In this document: one piece after another, positions 35,920 through 44,062 of the stretch | How the letters are laid out: the number at the start of each line of letters is the position of its first letter | Position numbering within the stretch: position 1 is the first letter of the stretch | Assembly (NCBI GenBank): GCA_004377355.1 | Contig: SOIB01000127.1 | Span: forward strand, 1-48,947 | Source: Candidatus Stahliibacteriota bacterium | GTDB taxonomy: Bacteria; Hydrothermota; UBA3072 | Direction: 5' to 3' | Length of the DNA: 48,947 nt | Position numbers and translations under genes: made by a program | The notes under the pieces: model-generated | What the model was told of the DNA's origin: nothing | The model's input: the letters and a program-made list of their open reading frames with translations, nothing else | Database searches by the model: none

Positions 35920-36570
35920 CTACGGCACAATTCTCCCAACGGTTATATTTCTATCTTTATCACCTCTTCTATTAGAATAAAATATAGCCGATGAATATGT
36001 TTCTTCTGGAAAGTGATAAAAAGTTGTTATCCCCATTTCCTTCATTTCAATCATGTTTGCTTCTTTAAGGTCAAGAAAATGGTTATTCTCCTTAATATGA
36101 ACACCTGGGATTCTTTCTATTTTAAATAATTCGCATATTTCAACTCCAACCTCATAATTATCCCTTCCGATAGATACTCCAAAGGCGACAATCCACTCGG
36201 GAACACTCAGTTTCAATTCATTTTTCATTTGTATAAGGAACTTCTTTGTGATTCTAAGCAAGGTTCCTCGCCATCCAGCGTGAAGTATTGCAAGAATTTT
36301 CTTGGGGTAGTAAAGTATGATTGGAAGACAATCCGCTGTTTTTACATAGAGAACAACGTTCTTTTCATTTGTAAATATACCATCACCAACAAGTGTAATT
36401 CCAGAACAAGCTTTGTGAATTACAGCAGAATGAATCTGCTTAAGTCCACAGGAGATTCCCTCCATTTCATTCAAGGGATCAAATGTCTTGGTTCCCTGAA
36501 GGACCAGAGTATCAGAATCAAATTCTAACTCATACCAGATTTTACCTGATTTTTCCTTCTGCTTCCACAT
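35920..36570 (-). CDS. pgeF: PgeF/YfiH-family protein (multicopper-oxidase-like; purine nucleoside/peptidoglycan editing)
   Basis: 216 residues, slightly short for the family. The zinc/copper site residues are present: QIHSAVI (His), TADCLPIIL (Cys), LHAGWRG (His). Also AFGVSIGRDNYEVG and a C-terminal FYSNRRGDKDRN. Members phosphorylyse or deaminate purine nucleosides, and in E. coli PgeF removes mis-incorporated amino acids from muropeptide precursors. There is no SD; the promoter -10 lies 12 nt upstream of the ATG. Confidence 0.9.
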   Translation of the reverse strand: MWKQKEKSGKIWYELEFDSDTLVLQGTKTFDPLNEMEGISCGLKQIHSAVIHKACSGITLVGDGIFTNEKNVVLYVKTADCLPIILYYPKKILAILHAGWRGTLLRITKKFLIQMKNELKLSVPEWIVAFGVSIGRDNYEVGVEICELFKIERIPGVHIKENNHFLDLKEANMIEMKEMGITTFYHFPEETYSSAIFYSNRRGDKDRNITVGRIVP

Positions 36571-36582
36571 TTTTACTTTAAA

Positions 36583-36610
36583 ATAATATCTAAAACTACG
36601 AGATGGTCAA
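36583..36610 (-). promoter_or_regulatory. Promoter of pgeF
   Basis: TTGACC at 36610-36605, a 16-bp spacer, TATTAT at 36588-36583, then 12 nt to the ATG at 36570. The leader would be about 5 nt, without SD. Confidence 0.6.
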
Positions 36611-36755
36611 TCACCATTCTGGATAGTTCCCAAATTTATCATAAATATATAAGTCTTTAAGGTATAAAAAACAGAGACTCTAACTGTAAATTTATGGAGA
36701 TTAACAAAATAGCATGGAAATGGATTGGTTTCTCTTTTAAATAAGTTTCACAAAT

Positions 36756-36782
36756 GGCTTTGTGCACTTTGTGTCTCCGTGG
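36756..36782. repeat. Nonamer array GGCTTTGTG CACTTTGTG TCTCCGTGG
   Basis: Three 9-bp words in register in the gap between pgeF and the outer-membrane protein gene; same family as at 21282-21499. Confidence 0.75.
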
Positions 36783-36835
36783 CTTTCCTTATTTATATCA
36801 TTTATAACTTTAACCGTGTGTTTCCATAGCTAAAA

Positions 36836-37945
36836 TTAGAATCGATGAGAAAGCATTACATAAGCACGATTGTGAGGACTTTGGAGAATATCTGTTAGTA
36901 ACCACTCAAGGTCAACTATTCCTTTAAAAGCAATATAAGTTTTCTTTTTATATCTGTATTCAATACCCAATACGCCCCATATCTCTTTACTGGCTTCCCC
37001 ATTTAATCTTCCCCATGATTTTTGAATACTAAAGGGAAAATTCAGCCATTCGTGAATCCTATAATTGTAATGAAATTTAATACCTATCCATTTCCTTTCG
37101 TATTCTAATTCATTAGGTTCTTTTCTATATGCCATTGGTAATCCAATGTGAAGATTGTCTCTATCAAACAACCGAGTCTCAACATATAGTTCTGTAAAGA
37201 GATACTCCCAGTCCCATTGAAAATCCTCTTCTAATCCAAACATGATATAAGTCGAGTCCCTACCCCATTCTAAATATCTTAACCTTAATCCTAAAAGTAA
37301 ATTATTCATAAATTGATAATTAGAACTCATTAATAGTGTCTTGCCTCTTCTCTCTTCTACTTTTGCAAATGCGTCATATAAATTAAATTCTTTTTTAATT
37401 GATTGTGTATAACGATAATAATAATAAAGACTTGCCCATTTATTACGTAATCTCCCCTCAAGTTCTAACCTTAAAGGCAAGTTACTATATCGACCTTTAT
37501 TATAAAAATCCTCTAAAATAATATAAATAGAATGATTATTCGATAAGTTCTTCCAAAAGCCAAATCCTAAACCTAAAAGATCAATATCTATACTATTATT
37601 CTTATAAGCTGGAGCAATTACAAATGAATAAGTTAATAGAAGGAAATCACCAGTTCTTGGTATCCAGTTAAGTTCAAATCGGTGAAGTTCTTCATCTAAA
37701 TCAAAATATTTCTCTTTATGAAAACGATAATAAAGTGAAAGTTCTGAAAATAGGGGTATCTCGAATTTAGCTTCATATCTATATCGTAGTTCACCATTAT
37801 CTGGAAACCCCTGAATAATCCTGATGGCTCTCCTACTTGAATTAAATAAAATTTCCTCATTTGTTGGGAAAAGTGTAAAACTTTCATCCATTAAATAAAA
37901 AGTGTTACTACTTGTAGAGAGGAGTAAAAGAAATAAAATAATCAA
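36836..37945 (-). CDS. Predicted outer-membrane beta-barrel protein of unknown function
   Basis: 369 residues. A short N-terminal hydrophobic signal (MIILFLLLLSTSSNTFYL), then a sequence rich in alternating aromatic/polar strands (LRYRYEAKFEIPLFSELSLYYRFH, YTQSIKKEFNLY, GIKFHYNYRIHEW) and a last strand ending RAYVMLSHRF, the terminal Phe recognised by BamA. I do not recognise a family. Start is TTG at 37945, overlapping the nadC stop by 4 nt, so it is co-expressed with nadC. Confidence 0.72.
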   Translation of the reverse strand: MIILFLLLLSTSSNTFYLMDESFTLFPTNEEILFNSSRRAIRIIQGFPDNGELRYRYEAKFEIPLFSELSLYYRFHKEKYFDLDEELHRFELNWIPRTGDFLLLTYSFVIAPAYKNNSIDIDLLGLGFGFWKNLSNNHSIYIILEDFYNKGRYSNLPLRLELEGRLRNKWASLYYYYRYTQSIKKEFNLYDAFAKVEERRGKTLLMSSNYQFMNNLLLGLRLRYLEWGRDSTYIMFGLEEDFQWDWEYLFTELYVETRLFDRDNLHIGLPMAYRKEPNELEYERKWIGIKFHYNYRIHEWLNFPFSIQKSWGRLNGEASKEIWGVLGIEYRYKKKTYIAFKGIVDLEWLLTDILQSPHNRAYVMLSHRF

Positions 37946-38769
37946 TCTAATTCAAGAGATATATCAATTGATTGATATGAATGTGTAAGAGCCCCAACAG
38001 AGATATAATCAACACCTGTTTCTGCAATCTCTCTTACATTTGATAGAGTAACTCCTCCTGAAACTTCAAAGGTTACATTCTCATCCTTTGCTATAGCAAC
38101 AGCATCTCTTAATTCCTTAATACTCATATTATCCAGCAAGAGATGAGTCGCTCCACTCATGATTGATTCCTTCAGCTCTTGAAGGTTTCTAACCTCTATC
38201 TCTCCCTTAACCCTTGAAAGTGCTTCCTTTATCCCTCCAGCGATACTTATATGGTTCTCTTTTATAAGGACTTCGTCATAAAGCCCCATTCGATGATTGA
38301 CCCCTCCTCCAACTCTTACTGCATACTTCTCTAAATATCGAAAGGTGGGAGTGGTCTTTCTTGTATCGAGGATTCTGGCACCAGTTCCTTCTACTGCATC
38401 AACAAATCGCTTAGTAAAGGTCGAGATACCACTAAGGCGCGCAATAAAATTAAGTGCAACCCTTTCACCCATAAGGATTGCTCTTGCATCACCTTTAATG
38501 GAAATAATTGCCCTGGGTTTGTTATCTTCAGGGTCAATCCAGACTCCTTCCTCAACAAGGACTTTCGTCTGTATTTCTCCAAGTTCCTCAAATACCCAGC
38601 CAACTATTTCTAAACCGGAAAGCACAGCACTTTCTTTTAATAGTATTCTACCCGAAGCAATATAACCCTCTGCGACTATTTGCTCGGTAGTGATATCTCC
38701 TTTACCGATATCCTCTCTCAAAGCCCTTCTTATTAGAAGAAGAACCTTTTCTTTCTCTAATCTGTTCAC
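37942..38769 (-). CDS. nadC: Nicotinate-nucleotide pyrophosphorylase (quinolinate phosphoribosyltransferase) NadC
   Basis: 275 residues. Forms NaMN from quinolinate and PRPP. Motifs: LREDIGKGDITTE near 17, NFIARLSGIST, ILDTRKTTPTFR near 132, VRVGGGVNHRMGLYD near 150, and VSGGVTLSNV near 235. Start GTG at 38769 follows AAGGAGG inside the 3' end of uvrB, so 68 nt are shared by the two genes. Completes a NAD set with nadB and nadD. Confidence 0.95.
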   Translation of the reverse strand: MNRLEKEKVLLLIRRALREDIGKGDITTEQIVAEGYIASGRILLKESAVLSGLEIVGWVFEELGEIQTKVLVEEGVWIDPEDNKPRAIISIKGDARAILMGERVALNFIARLSGISTFTKRFVDAVEGTGARILDTRKTTPTFRYLEKYAVRVGGGVNHRMGLYDEVLIKENHISIAGGIKEALSRVKGEIEVRNLQELKESIMSGATHLLLDNMSIKELRDAVAIAKDENVTFEVSGGVTLSNVREIAETGVDYISVGALTHSYQSIDISLELD

Positions 38770-40756
38770 TCATTATCCTCCTTATTTCATCCCGCAGTTT
38801 TGCGGCTTTTTCAAACTCAAGTAGTTCAGCATGTTCTTTCATTTTACTCATAAGTATTTCTATCGCTTCCATTCTTTCCATTTCTGAAGAGAATTTTTCT
38901 GGGATATCAAACATTTCTTTAATATCCTCTGTCACTTCCTTCTTTGCACCAGCCACAGCAGTGGTTCTAAGTATTTCCTCCCTGGATTTTTCAATACTCC
39001 TGGGAGTTATATTGTGTTTTTTGTTATATTCTATTTGAACCTTCTTACGTCGCTTTATTTCTTTTAATGCTCGTCTGATAGCATCTGTTTCTTCATCTGC
39101 ATAAAGAATTACTCTTCCTTTCAAATTCCTTGCGGCTCGTCCAGAAGTCTGGATAATAGATGTCTCAGACCTCAAGAACCCGGCTTTATCAGCATCCAGG
39201 ATTGCAACAAGAGAAACCTCAGGAAGGTCTAGACCTTCCCTGAGGAGGTTGATACCCACTAGACAATCGAAATCCCCCAGTCTTAAGCCTCTCAAAAGGT
39301 CAACCCGTTCAACAGAATCTATTTCAGAATGTAAATAACGGACATTTAAACCTACATTTAACAAATATTCAGTTAACTCTTCCGACATCCTTTTAGTGAG
39401 TGTAGTAATAAGAACACGTCCCCCATCCAGAACTACTTTTCTTATCTCCTCTATCAGGTCATCTATCTGATTTTTAATAGGTCGAATTTCCATCTCAGGG
39501 TCAACAAGTCCAGTTGGTCTTATCAATTGCTCTACGACCAAACCTCCAGATTTCTTGATTTCCCATTTATCTGGTGTTGCAGAGATATATATGACTTTAT
39601 CCACCTTTCCCATAAATTCCTCAAAATTCAAGGGTCTATTATCAAGAGCAGAAGGTAGTCTGAATCCATATTCAACAAGGGTTTCCTTCCTTGAACGATC
39701 TCCACGGTACATCCCTCTTATCTGGGGAACTGTTCGATGTGATTCATCGATTATGGTAAGGAACTTGCCAGGAAAGAAATCAATCAGAGTATAAGGGGCC
39801 TGGCCCTCTTCCCTCAAAGAGAGGTATCGGGAATAATTCTCAATACCAGAACAATAACCTATTTCCCTCATGAATTCAATATCGTATTTTGTCCTGCTTT
39901 CGAGCCGCTGTGCTTCCAGGTATTTTTCCATACGAAGAAAATATTTAACCCGTTCTTCAAGTTCACGCTCTATCTGTTCTATTGCATATGAAATCCTATC
40001 ACCAGGAAGGACAAAATGATGAGCAGGATAGATATGAAAGGCTTCCAGCTCTTCTATTTTCTTACCACTGACAGGGTCTATTCGGTGAATACTATCGATC
40101 TCATCACCTAAGAATTCAACCCGTAACCCTTTAAATTCATATGAGGGATAGATATCCACCACATCCCCCCTTACCCGGAAATTACCCTGAATAAATTCTA
40201 AATCATTTCTCATGTATTGATCACTTACCAGCCTTTTAAGTAGATTATCTCTGGAAATTTCCATACATTTATTAATCTCGATAACCTGGCTTTTAAAATC
40301 TGAAGGTGAGCCAAGACCATATATACAGGATACAGATGCTATGATAATAACATCTCTTCTTTCAAGTAGTGATGTGGTGGCTTTCATCCTTAGTCTTTCA
40401 ATCTCTTCATTAATAGAAGCATCCTTCCCTATATAAGTATCGGTCTCCGGAACATATGCTTCTGGTTGATAGTAATCATAATATGATACAAAATACTCAA
40501 CTGCACTATCCCCGAAGAACTGTTTGAATTCTCCGTATAACTGTGCCGCAAGGGTCTTGTTGTGTGAGATTACAAGGGTTGGGAGACCAACCCTCTCAAT
40601 AACATTAGCCATAGTGAAGGTCTTTCCAGAACCAGTTACCCCGAGCAGTGTCTGGTGCTTCTTACCTTTCTTTATACCTTTCGTTAATTTTTCTATTACC
40701 TGGGGCTGATCCCCTGTGGGCTCGAAACTTGAAACTAATTTAAATTCACCCGTCAT
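38702..40756 (-). CDS. uvrB: Excinuclease ABC subunit UvrB
   Basis: 684 residues, normal length. DNA-damage verification helicase of nucleotide excision repair. Walker A GVTGSGKTFTMANV near 39-52; beta-hairpin YYDYYQPEAYVPETDTYI near 93; VSCIYGLGSP; helicase motif DESHRTVPQ; C-terminal UVR domain (LEFEKAAKLRDEIRRI, about 645-660) for UvrC contact. Its SD (GGGAGAC) is part of a heptamer repeat array that fills the gap to yggS. Confidence 0.97.
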   Translation of the reverse strand: MTGEFKLVSSFEPTGDQPQVIEKLTKGIKKGKKHQTLLGVTGSGKTFTMANVIERVGLPTLVISHNKTLAAQLYGEFKQFFGDSAVEYFVSYYDYYQPEAYVPETDTYIGKDASINEEIERLRMKATTSLLERRDVIIIASVSCIYGLGSPSDFKSQVIEINKCMEISRDNLLKRLVSDQYMRNDLEFIQGNFRVRGDVVDIYPSYEFKGLRVEFLGDEIDSIHRIDPVSGKKIEELEAFHIYPAHHFVLPGDRISYAIEQIERELEERVKYFLRMEKYLEAQRLESRTKYDIEFMREIGYCSGIENYSRYLSLREEGQAPYTLIDFFPGKFLTIIDESHRTVPQIRGMYRGDRSRKETLVEYGFRLPSALDNRPLNFEEFMGKVDKVIYISATPDKWEIKKSGGLVVEQLIRPTGLVDPEMEIRPIKNQIDDLIEEIRKVVLDGGRVLITTLTKRMSEELTEYLLNVGLNVRYLHSEIDSVERVDLLRGLRLGDFDCLVGINLLREGLDLPEVSLVAILDADKAGFLRSETSIIQTSGRAARNLKGRVILYADEETDAIRRALKEIKRRKKVQIEYNKKHNITPRSIEKSREEILRTTAVAGAKKEVTEDIKEMFDIPEKFSSEMERMEAIEILMSKMKEHAELLEFEKAAKLRDEIRRIMSEQIRERKGSSSNKKGFERGYR

Positions 40757-40791
40757 AAGTCTCCCGTCTCCGGTCTTCGGTCTCCGGTCAC
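40757..40791. repeat. Heptamer array, CGGTCNN family, five units, between yggS and uvrB
   Basis: AAGTCTC, CCGTCTC, CGGTCTT, CGGTCTC, CGGTCAC in register. It begins at the uvrB start codon and runs into the yggS stop codon. On the coding (minus) strand it reads as GACCGGA-like words and provides the uvrB SD. Confidence 0.85.
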
Positions 40792-41471
40792 TTTATCCTC
40801 TCCCCAAATATCAAGGAGCCTATCCGCACCATATTAGAGCCTTCCTCAATAGCAACTTTATATGAATTGCTCATTCCCATAGAGAGTATCTCCATCATAG
40901 AATTTTTTGTTTCAACCTCTTTCAGCCTCTCAAAGATTTCCCTTGTGATTTTAAAATAAGGACGAGCATTCTCTGGGTTTCCATACATTGGTCCCATAGT
41001 CATAAGACCCTTAATCATAATATTTCTTAATTCTTCTATCTCTAAAATCGCCTCTTTTATAATGGACAAGTCCGGTAGAAAACCTGATTTTGACTCTTCC
41101 CGCCCACTATTTATTTCAAGTAATACAGGAATAATAGATTTACCAGCTCTCTCTACGCGTTTATCAATTTCTCTTGCAATATGTAAAGAACCAACTGTCT
41201 GGATTAAATCGAATATCAGAAGTGCTTTGTTTATCTTATTCTTCTGTAGGGGACCTATAAGATGCCATCTAACCCTTTCTGCTTTCTCTCCTAATAATTG
41301 ATATTTATTTAAAGCCTCCGGATACACATAATTCTCCCCTATTAAAGTTGCACCTGCTTCTATAACCTCCCCGACTTCATTATATGTTCTTGTCTTTGAT
41401 GCAACAACTATACTTATATCCAGATGGATTGATTCCCTTAATCTTTTATAATTGTCGCCTATTTTACCCAT
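40788..41471 (-). CDS. yggS: YggS/PROSC-family pyridoxal-phosphate homeostasis protein
   Basis: 227 residues, single-domain alanine-racemase-like barrel binding PLP. The Lys in VVASKTR near 22-28 forms the Schiff base; GENYVYPE; RWHLIGPLQKNK; EINSGREESKSGF; GLMTMGP; and LSMGMSNSYKVAIEEGSNMVRIGSLIFGER at the C-terminus are the family signature. No SD is visible; a perfect 20-bp palindrome covers the start codon. Confidence 0.94.
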   Translation of the reverse strand: MGKIGDNYKRLRESIHLDISIVVASKTRTYNEVGEVIEAGATLIGENYVYPEALNKYQLLGEKAERVRWHLIGPLQKNKINKALLIFDLIQTVGSLHIAREIDKRVERAGKSIIPVLLEINSGREESKSGFLPDLSIIKEAILEIEELRNIMIKGLMTMGPMYGNPENARPYFKITREIFERLKEVETKNSMMEILSMGMSNSYKVAIEEGSNMVRIGSLIFGERIK

Positions 41472-41487
41472 TTTTTTAAAAAAATGG
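41468..41487. repeat. Perfect 20-bp palindrome over the yggS start codon
   Basis: CCATTTTTTT followed by AAAAAAATGG. The ATG of yggS lies in the right arm as read on the minus strand, so a hairpin in the mRNA would hold the start codon. Confidence 0.8.
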
Positions 41488-41490
41488 ACA

Positions 41491-41522
41491 TTGGTTAGTT
41501 GGATTGTTAGTGAGTTGGTCCC
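41491..41522. repeat. Octamer array TTGGTTAG-like, four units
   Basis: TTGGTTAG, TTGGATTG, TTAGTGAG, TTGGTCCC in register; similar octamers occur at 21189 and 34607. Confidence 0.7.
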
Positions 41523-41594
41523 CTAAATTTAAAACCAACTGCTGATAGCTGATTTTGAGCCAAAATCTAGTCATATAAGTATCTTCGTTGTAGG

Positions 41595-41774
41595 GCCTGC
41601 CCCGTGTAATGATATGCGAGCGTCAACGGTAACTATTACACGGGGCATAGCTTTAGCTATGCAGAAGCTCTTGCAAATCAATTGGTTAGCTTCACGAGTG
41701 ACTGGCAGGCAAGATAAGTTAGTAATGACTAATTCTTTCACAATGATTCTGTTAAATTGAGGTTTGGAAACCTC
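41595..41774. other. Structured inverted-repeat element: three-arm cloverleaf plus two hairpins
   Basis: Closing stem GCCTGCC (41595-41601) with GGCAGGC (41704-41710). Inside are three arms: CCCCGTGTAAT (41600-41610) with ATTACACGGGG (41635-41645), 24-nt loop; GCATAGC-TTTA-GCTATGC (41645-41662); GAAGCT (41664-41669) with AGCTTC (41688-41693). Beyond it are TTAGT-AATG-ACTAA (41719-41732) and GAGGTTT-GG-AAACCTC (41759-41774). One or two bases are shared by neighbouring stems. Either a structured RNA or a REP/MITE-like mobile palindrome. The 69-aa ORF over it looks non-coding. Confidence 0.65.
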
Positions 41775-41816
41775 CCACATTAGCTGTTAACTATTTAATA
41801 TCAACTGATGATTATA

Positions 41817-41837
41817 GACTTCGGACTTCGGACTATA
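41817..41837. repeat. Heptamer array GACTTCG GACTTCG GACTATA
   Basis: Three 7-bp words in register just downstream of the radical SAM gene; the last word is the same as in the 29896 array. Confidence 0.75.
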
Positions 41838-41849
41838 AAGATACTCATT

Positions 41850-42806
41850 TCACCTCTTTCTTCCCGCATGAGCTCTTATAAAGAACCTTTTACCACCATA
41901 TTTGGTATCAATAATCTCTCTATCCTCTATCATACGTGATACAACTTCCCAATCTTTACCTGATCTCTTTAGCATTTTTCTAACATCATCCTCAGTCATT
42001 GGGTGTACAGCTGTTATATCAAGGATATCATTCCTGACATTTCCACTTCCAGCAAAGTCGTTATCTGCATATCCAATAAGGAGCTCCACCTTCTCGAGTT
42101 TTTCACTAAAGATATTGTAAGCAGTATTTATTACCTCTTCATGTGGAGGTCTTATCCACTTACAAAGAGGAGGACGTGTTGGAATTGCAATATAAGTCTT
42201 TTCTACTTTAAGCTGTTTAATAAAATCTGCAATCCTCTTCATTTCTTCAACATCATCATTTATCCCTTCAATAAACATTGTTTCAGTATTAAGAGCTCCT
42301 CTGTAGTTTTCACTGAATTTTATCATCCCAGAAAGTAAATCAGCGAGGACAATCTCAGTATGTGGACGGTCAATTCTTTTCCAAAGTCTTTTAGTGACTG
42401 AATCAATTTTCAAGGATACCCAATCAGCTTTTCCTAACTCTTCCCTCACTAAAGGATGTGTTAAGAATGTACCATTGGTGATTACCGCAATTGGAATACA
42501 CAGGTCTTTTAATAATTCTATCTCTTTCCCTAAATTTATATCAAGAGTAGGTTCACCGTCAGGTACAAAACTTAAGTAATCTATTCTTTCACCTTTTTCT
42601 TTCAATTCTTTTACTTTCCGTACTATCTGAATCCGTATCTCTTCTGGATTATAAAATGATTGTCTTTTATTAGTTAGTCTTAATGTTTTTCCAACTTGAC
42701 AGTAAATACATGAATAAGTGCATATTTTTGGGGGAATATGATTTATTCCAAGGCTCAGGTTTAGTCTCCTTGATGGGACGGGACCAAAAGGAATCCTATT
42801 CCTCAT
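41850..42806 (-). CDS. Radical SAM protein, COG0731 (Tyw1-like) family
   Basis: 318 residues. FGPVPSRRLNLSLGIN precedes the 4Fe-4S motif CTYSCIYC (Cx3Cx2C) near 29-36; then YLSFVPDGEPTLD and AVITNGTFL. A C-terminal winged-helix-like region (ITAVHPMTEDDVRKMLKRSGKDWEVVSRMIEDREI) follows. COG0731 is named for archaeal wyosine synthesis, but bacterial members have no assigned role. Start ATG overlaps hprK by 11 nt, and GGAGGAGG abuts it. Last gene of the polX operon. Confidence 0.9.
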   Translation of the reverse strand: MRNRIPFGPVPSRRLNLSLGINHIPPKICTYSCIYCQVGKTLRLTNKRQSFYNPEEIRIQIVRKVKELKEKGERIDYLSFVPDGEPTLDINLGKEIELLKDLCIPIAVITNGTFLTHPLVREELGKADWVSLKIDSVTKRLWKRIDRPHTEIVLADLLSGMIKFSENYRGALNTETMFIEGINDDVEEMKRIADFIKQLKVEKTYIAIPTRPPLCKWIRPPHEEVINTAYNIFSEKLEKVELLIGYADNDFAGSGNVRNDILDITAVHPMTEDDVRKMLKRSGKDWEVVSRMIEDREIIDTKYGGKRFFIRAHAGRKR

Positions 42807-43776
42807 CCTCCTCCACTAGAAAATATTTCCTACTTCTTTTTCGGAGTTTCCTTACCAATTCACTCTCATATATCTCTCCAAAATAAAACCCCACACCTTT
42901 ACACAAATAGTCCATTGCCACAACCTCTACAATAGTGGCTATATTTTTACCCGGAATTATTGGGATCTTTACTTTAGGAATAATAACTCCTAGAATATCA
43001 ACCTCCTCTGTTTCCAGACCAGTTCGAGTATAATCTTTTCCTTTCTGCCACTTCACAAGTTCCATTTGCATCTCTACTCTTTTATCTATCCTGATGCCTT
43101 TTATACCATAAAGTACAGCTACATTAAGAATACCAACACCTCTAATTTCAATATTATGCCTAAGTACATCTTCTTTCTCTAACTCTTCACCAAACAACAT
43201 CTCTTTCTTCCTTTTTACGATAACAACATCATCTGCTACCAAACGGTGACCCCTTTCAACCAAATCAAGGGCTAATTCACTCTTGCCTATTCCACTTTCC
43301 CCTGTAATCAGCAATCCTACCCCATACACAGATACCAGGTCACCGTGGAAGCTCACTGAATCAGCTAACCGGTCCTCAAGATATGACTGTATAACTTCGC
43401 ACACTTTCCAGCTTGGTGCTTTAGATCTTAAAAGAGTAACTCCTGATTCCTCACATCCTTTAACTAATTCAGGTAGCCCTTTATGGCCCAAGCTGATAAT
43501 TAAAGCGGGAGGTTTGAAAGAGAGTAGTCGAGAGATTGCATTAACTCGCTCTTTTTTATTTAAACTAGAAAGGAAACCTATATCACGATTCCCCAATAAC
43601 TGAATAGCTTCAACTGGAAAATATTTGTCATATCCCACAAATATGTAACCGGGTCTGTTTGCAAACTTCTCTTTGATTGCTCTTTTTAGACCCCTCTCTC
43701 CGGCTAGGATCTCAACGTCAATATATCCCTTAAGATCATTAAATAGATCTTCTACTGTTACTTTAGCGGTAACCAT
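42796..43776 (-). CDS. hprK: HPr kinase/phosphorylase HprK
   Basis: 326 residues. The N-terminal domain has the phosphorylase-type VKGCEESGVTLLRS. The C-terminal domain has the catalytic His in SFHGDLVSVYG near 143, Walker A ITGESGIGKSE near 157, LVADDVVIV, and the signature NIEIRGVGILNV near 207. Phosphorylates a serine of HPr to control carbon use. No HPr or PTS gene is in the window. It follows hpf (14 nt overlap), as in the hpf-ptsN-hprK order of many Gram-negatives. Confidence 0.94.
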   Translation of the reverse strand: MVTAKVTVEDLFNDLKGYIDVEILAGERGLKRAIKEKFANRPGYIFVGYDKYFPVEAIQLLGNRDIGFLSSLNKKERVNAISRLLSFKPPALIISLGHKGLPELVKGCEESGVTLLRSKAPSWKVCEVIQSYLEDRLADSVSFHGDLVSVYGVGLLITGESGIGKSELALDLVERGHRLVADDVVIVKRKKEMLFGEELEKEDVLRHNIEIRGVGILNVAVLYGIKGIRIDKRVEMQMELVKWQKGKDYTRTGLETEEVDILGVIIPKVKIPIIPGKNIATIVEVVAMDYLCKGVGFYFGEIYESELVRKLRKRSRKYFLVEEDEE

Positions 43777-44062
43777 GATGATCAGTAACCCTGCTTTCGA
43801 ATTCTTTTATCTGTCTCTCAATCTTTAAAAAAGCCTTGGCAAAGGTATTGTATGCATCCATACCCTCAACTTTTGCATTAATTTGCTTGTGTTCAAGAAA
43901 AGCATTGATCTCGGTACTCTTTCTATCTCCTTCTCCATTTATAATAATATCTAGATGATTTATCCATTTATCGAATTTAACCATTTTCTCCATCTTCTTA
44001 TCTATTTGATTCTGCAGTTCTTTAGATGCATCAAAATGCCTTGTTATAAGCTTATAGTCCAT
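43763..44062 (-). CDS. hpf: Short ribosome hibernation-promoting factor (HPF/RaiA family)
   Basis: 99 residues from ATG 44062, chosen because AAGGAGGG lies 5 nt upstream; the track start is 36 nt earlier. Fold landmarks: ITRHFDASKELQNQIDKKMEKMVKF and NAKVEGMDAYNTFAKAFLKIERQIKEF. Binds the decoding centre of resting ribosomes. It lacks the C-terminal dimerisation domain of long HPF. The start overlaps the nadB stop (TAATG), and the last nadB codons encode the SD. Confidence 0.9.
   Translation of the reverse strand: MDYKLITRHFDASKELQNQIDKKMEKMVKFDKWINHLDIIINGEGDRKSTEINAFLEHKQINAKVEGMDAYNTFAKAFLKIERQIKEFESRVTDHHGYR

Noticed and set aside
41595-41710. Integron attC site or tRNA
   Set aside because: No attC R/L core sites and no tRNA T-arm or CCA-adjacent features; only the general cloverleaf shape is shared.
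41571-41780. 69-aa minus-strand ORF over the structured element
   Set aside because: It coincides with the inverted repeats, has no SD, no recognisable family and unusual composition; the stems explain it better.
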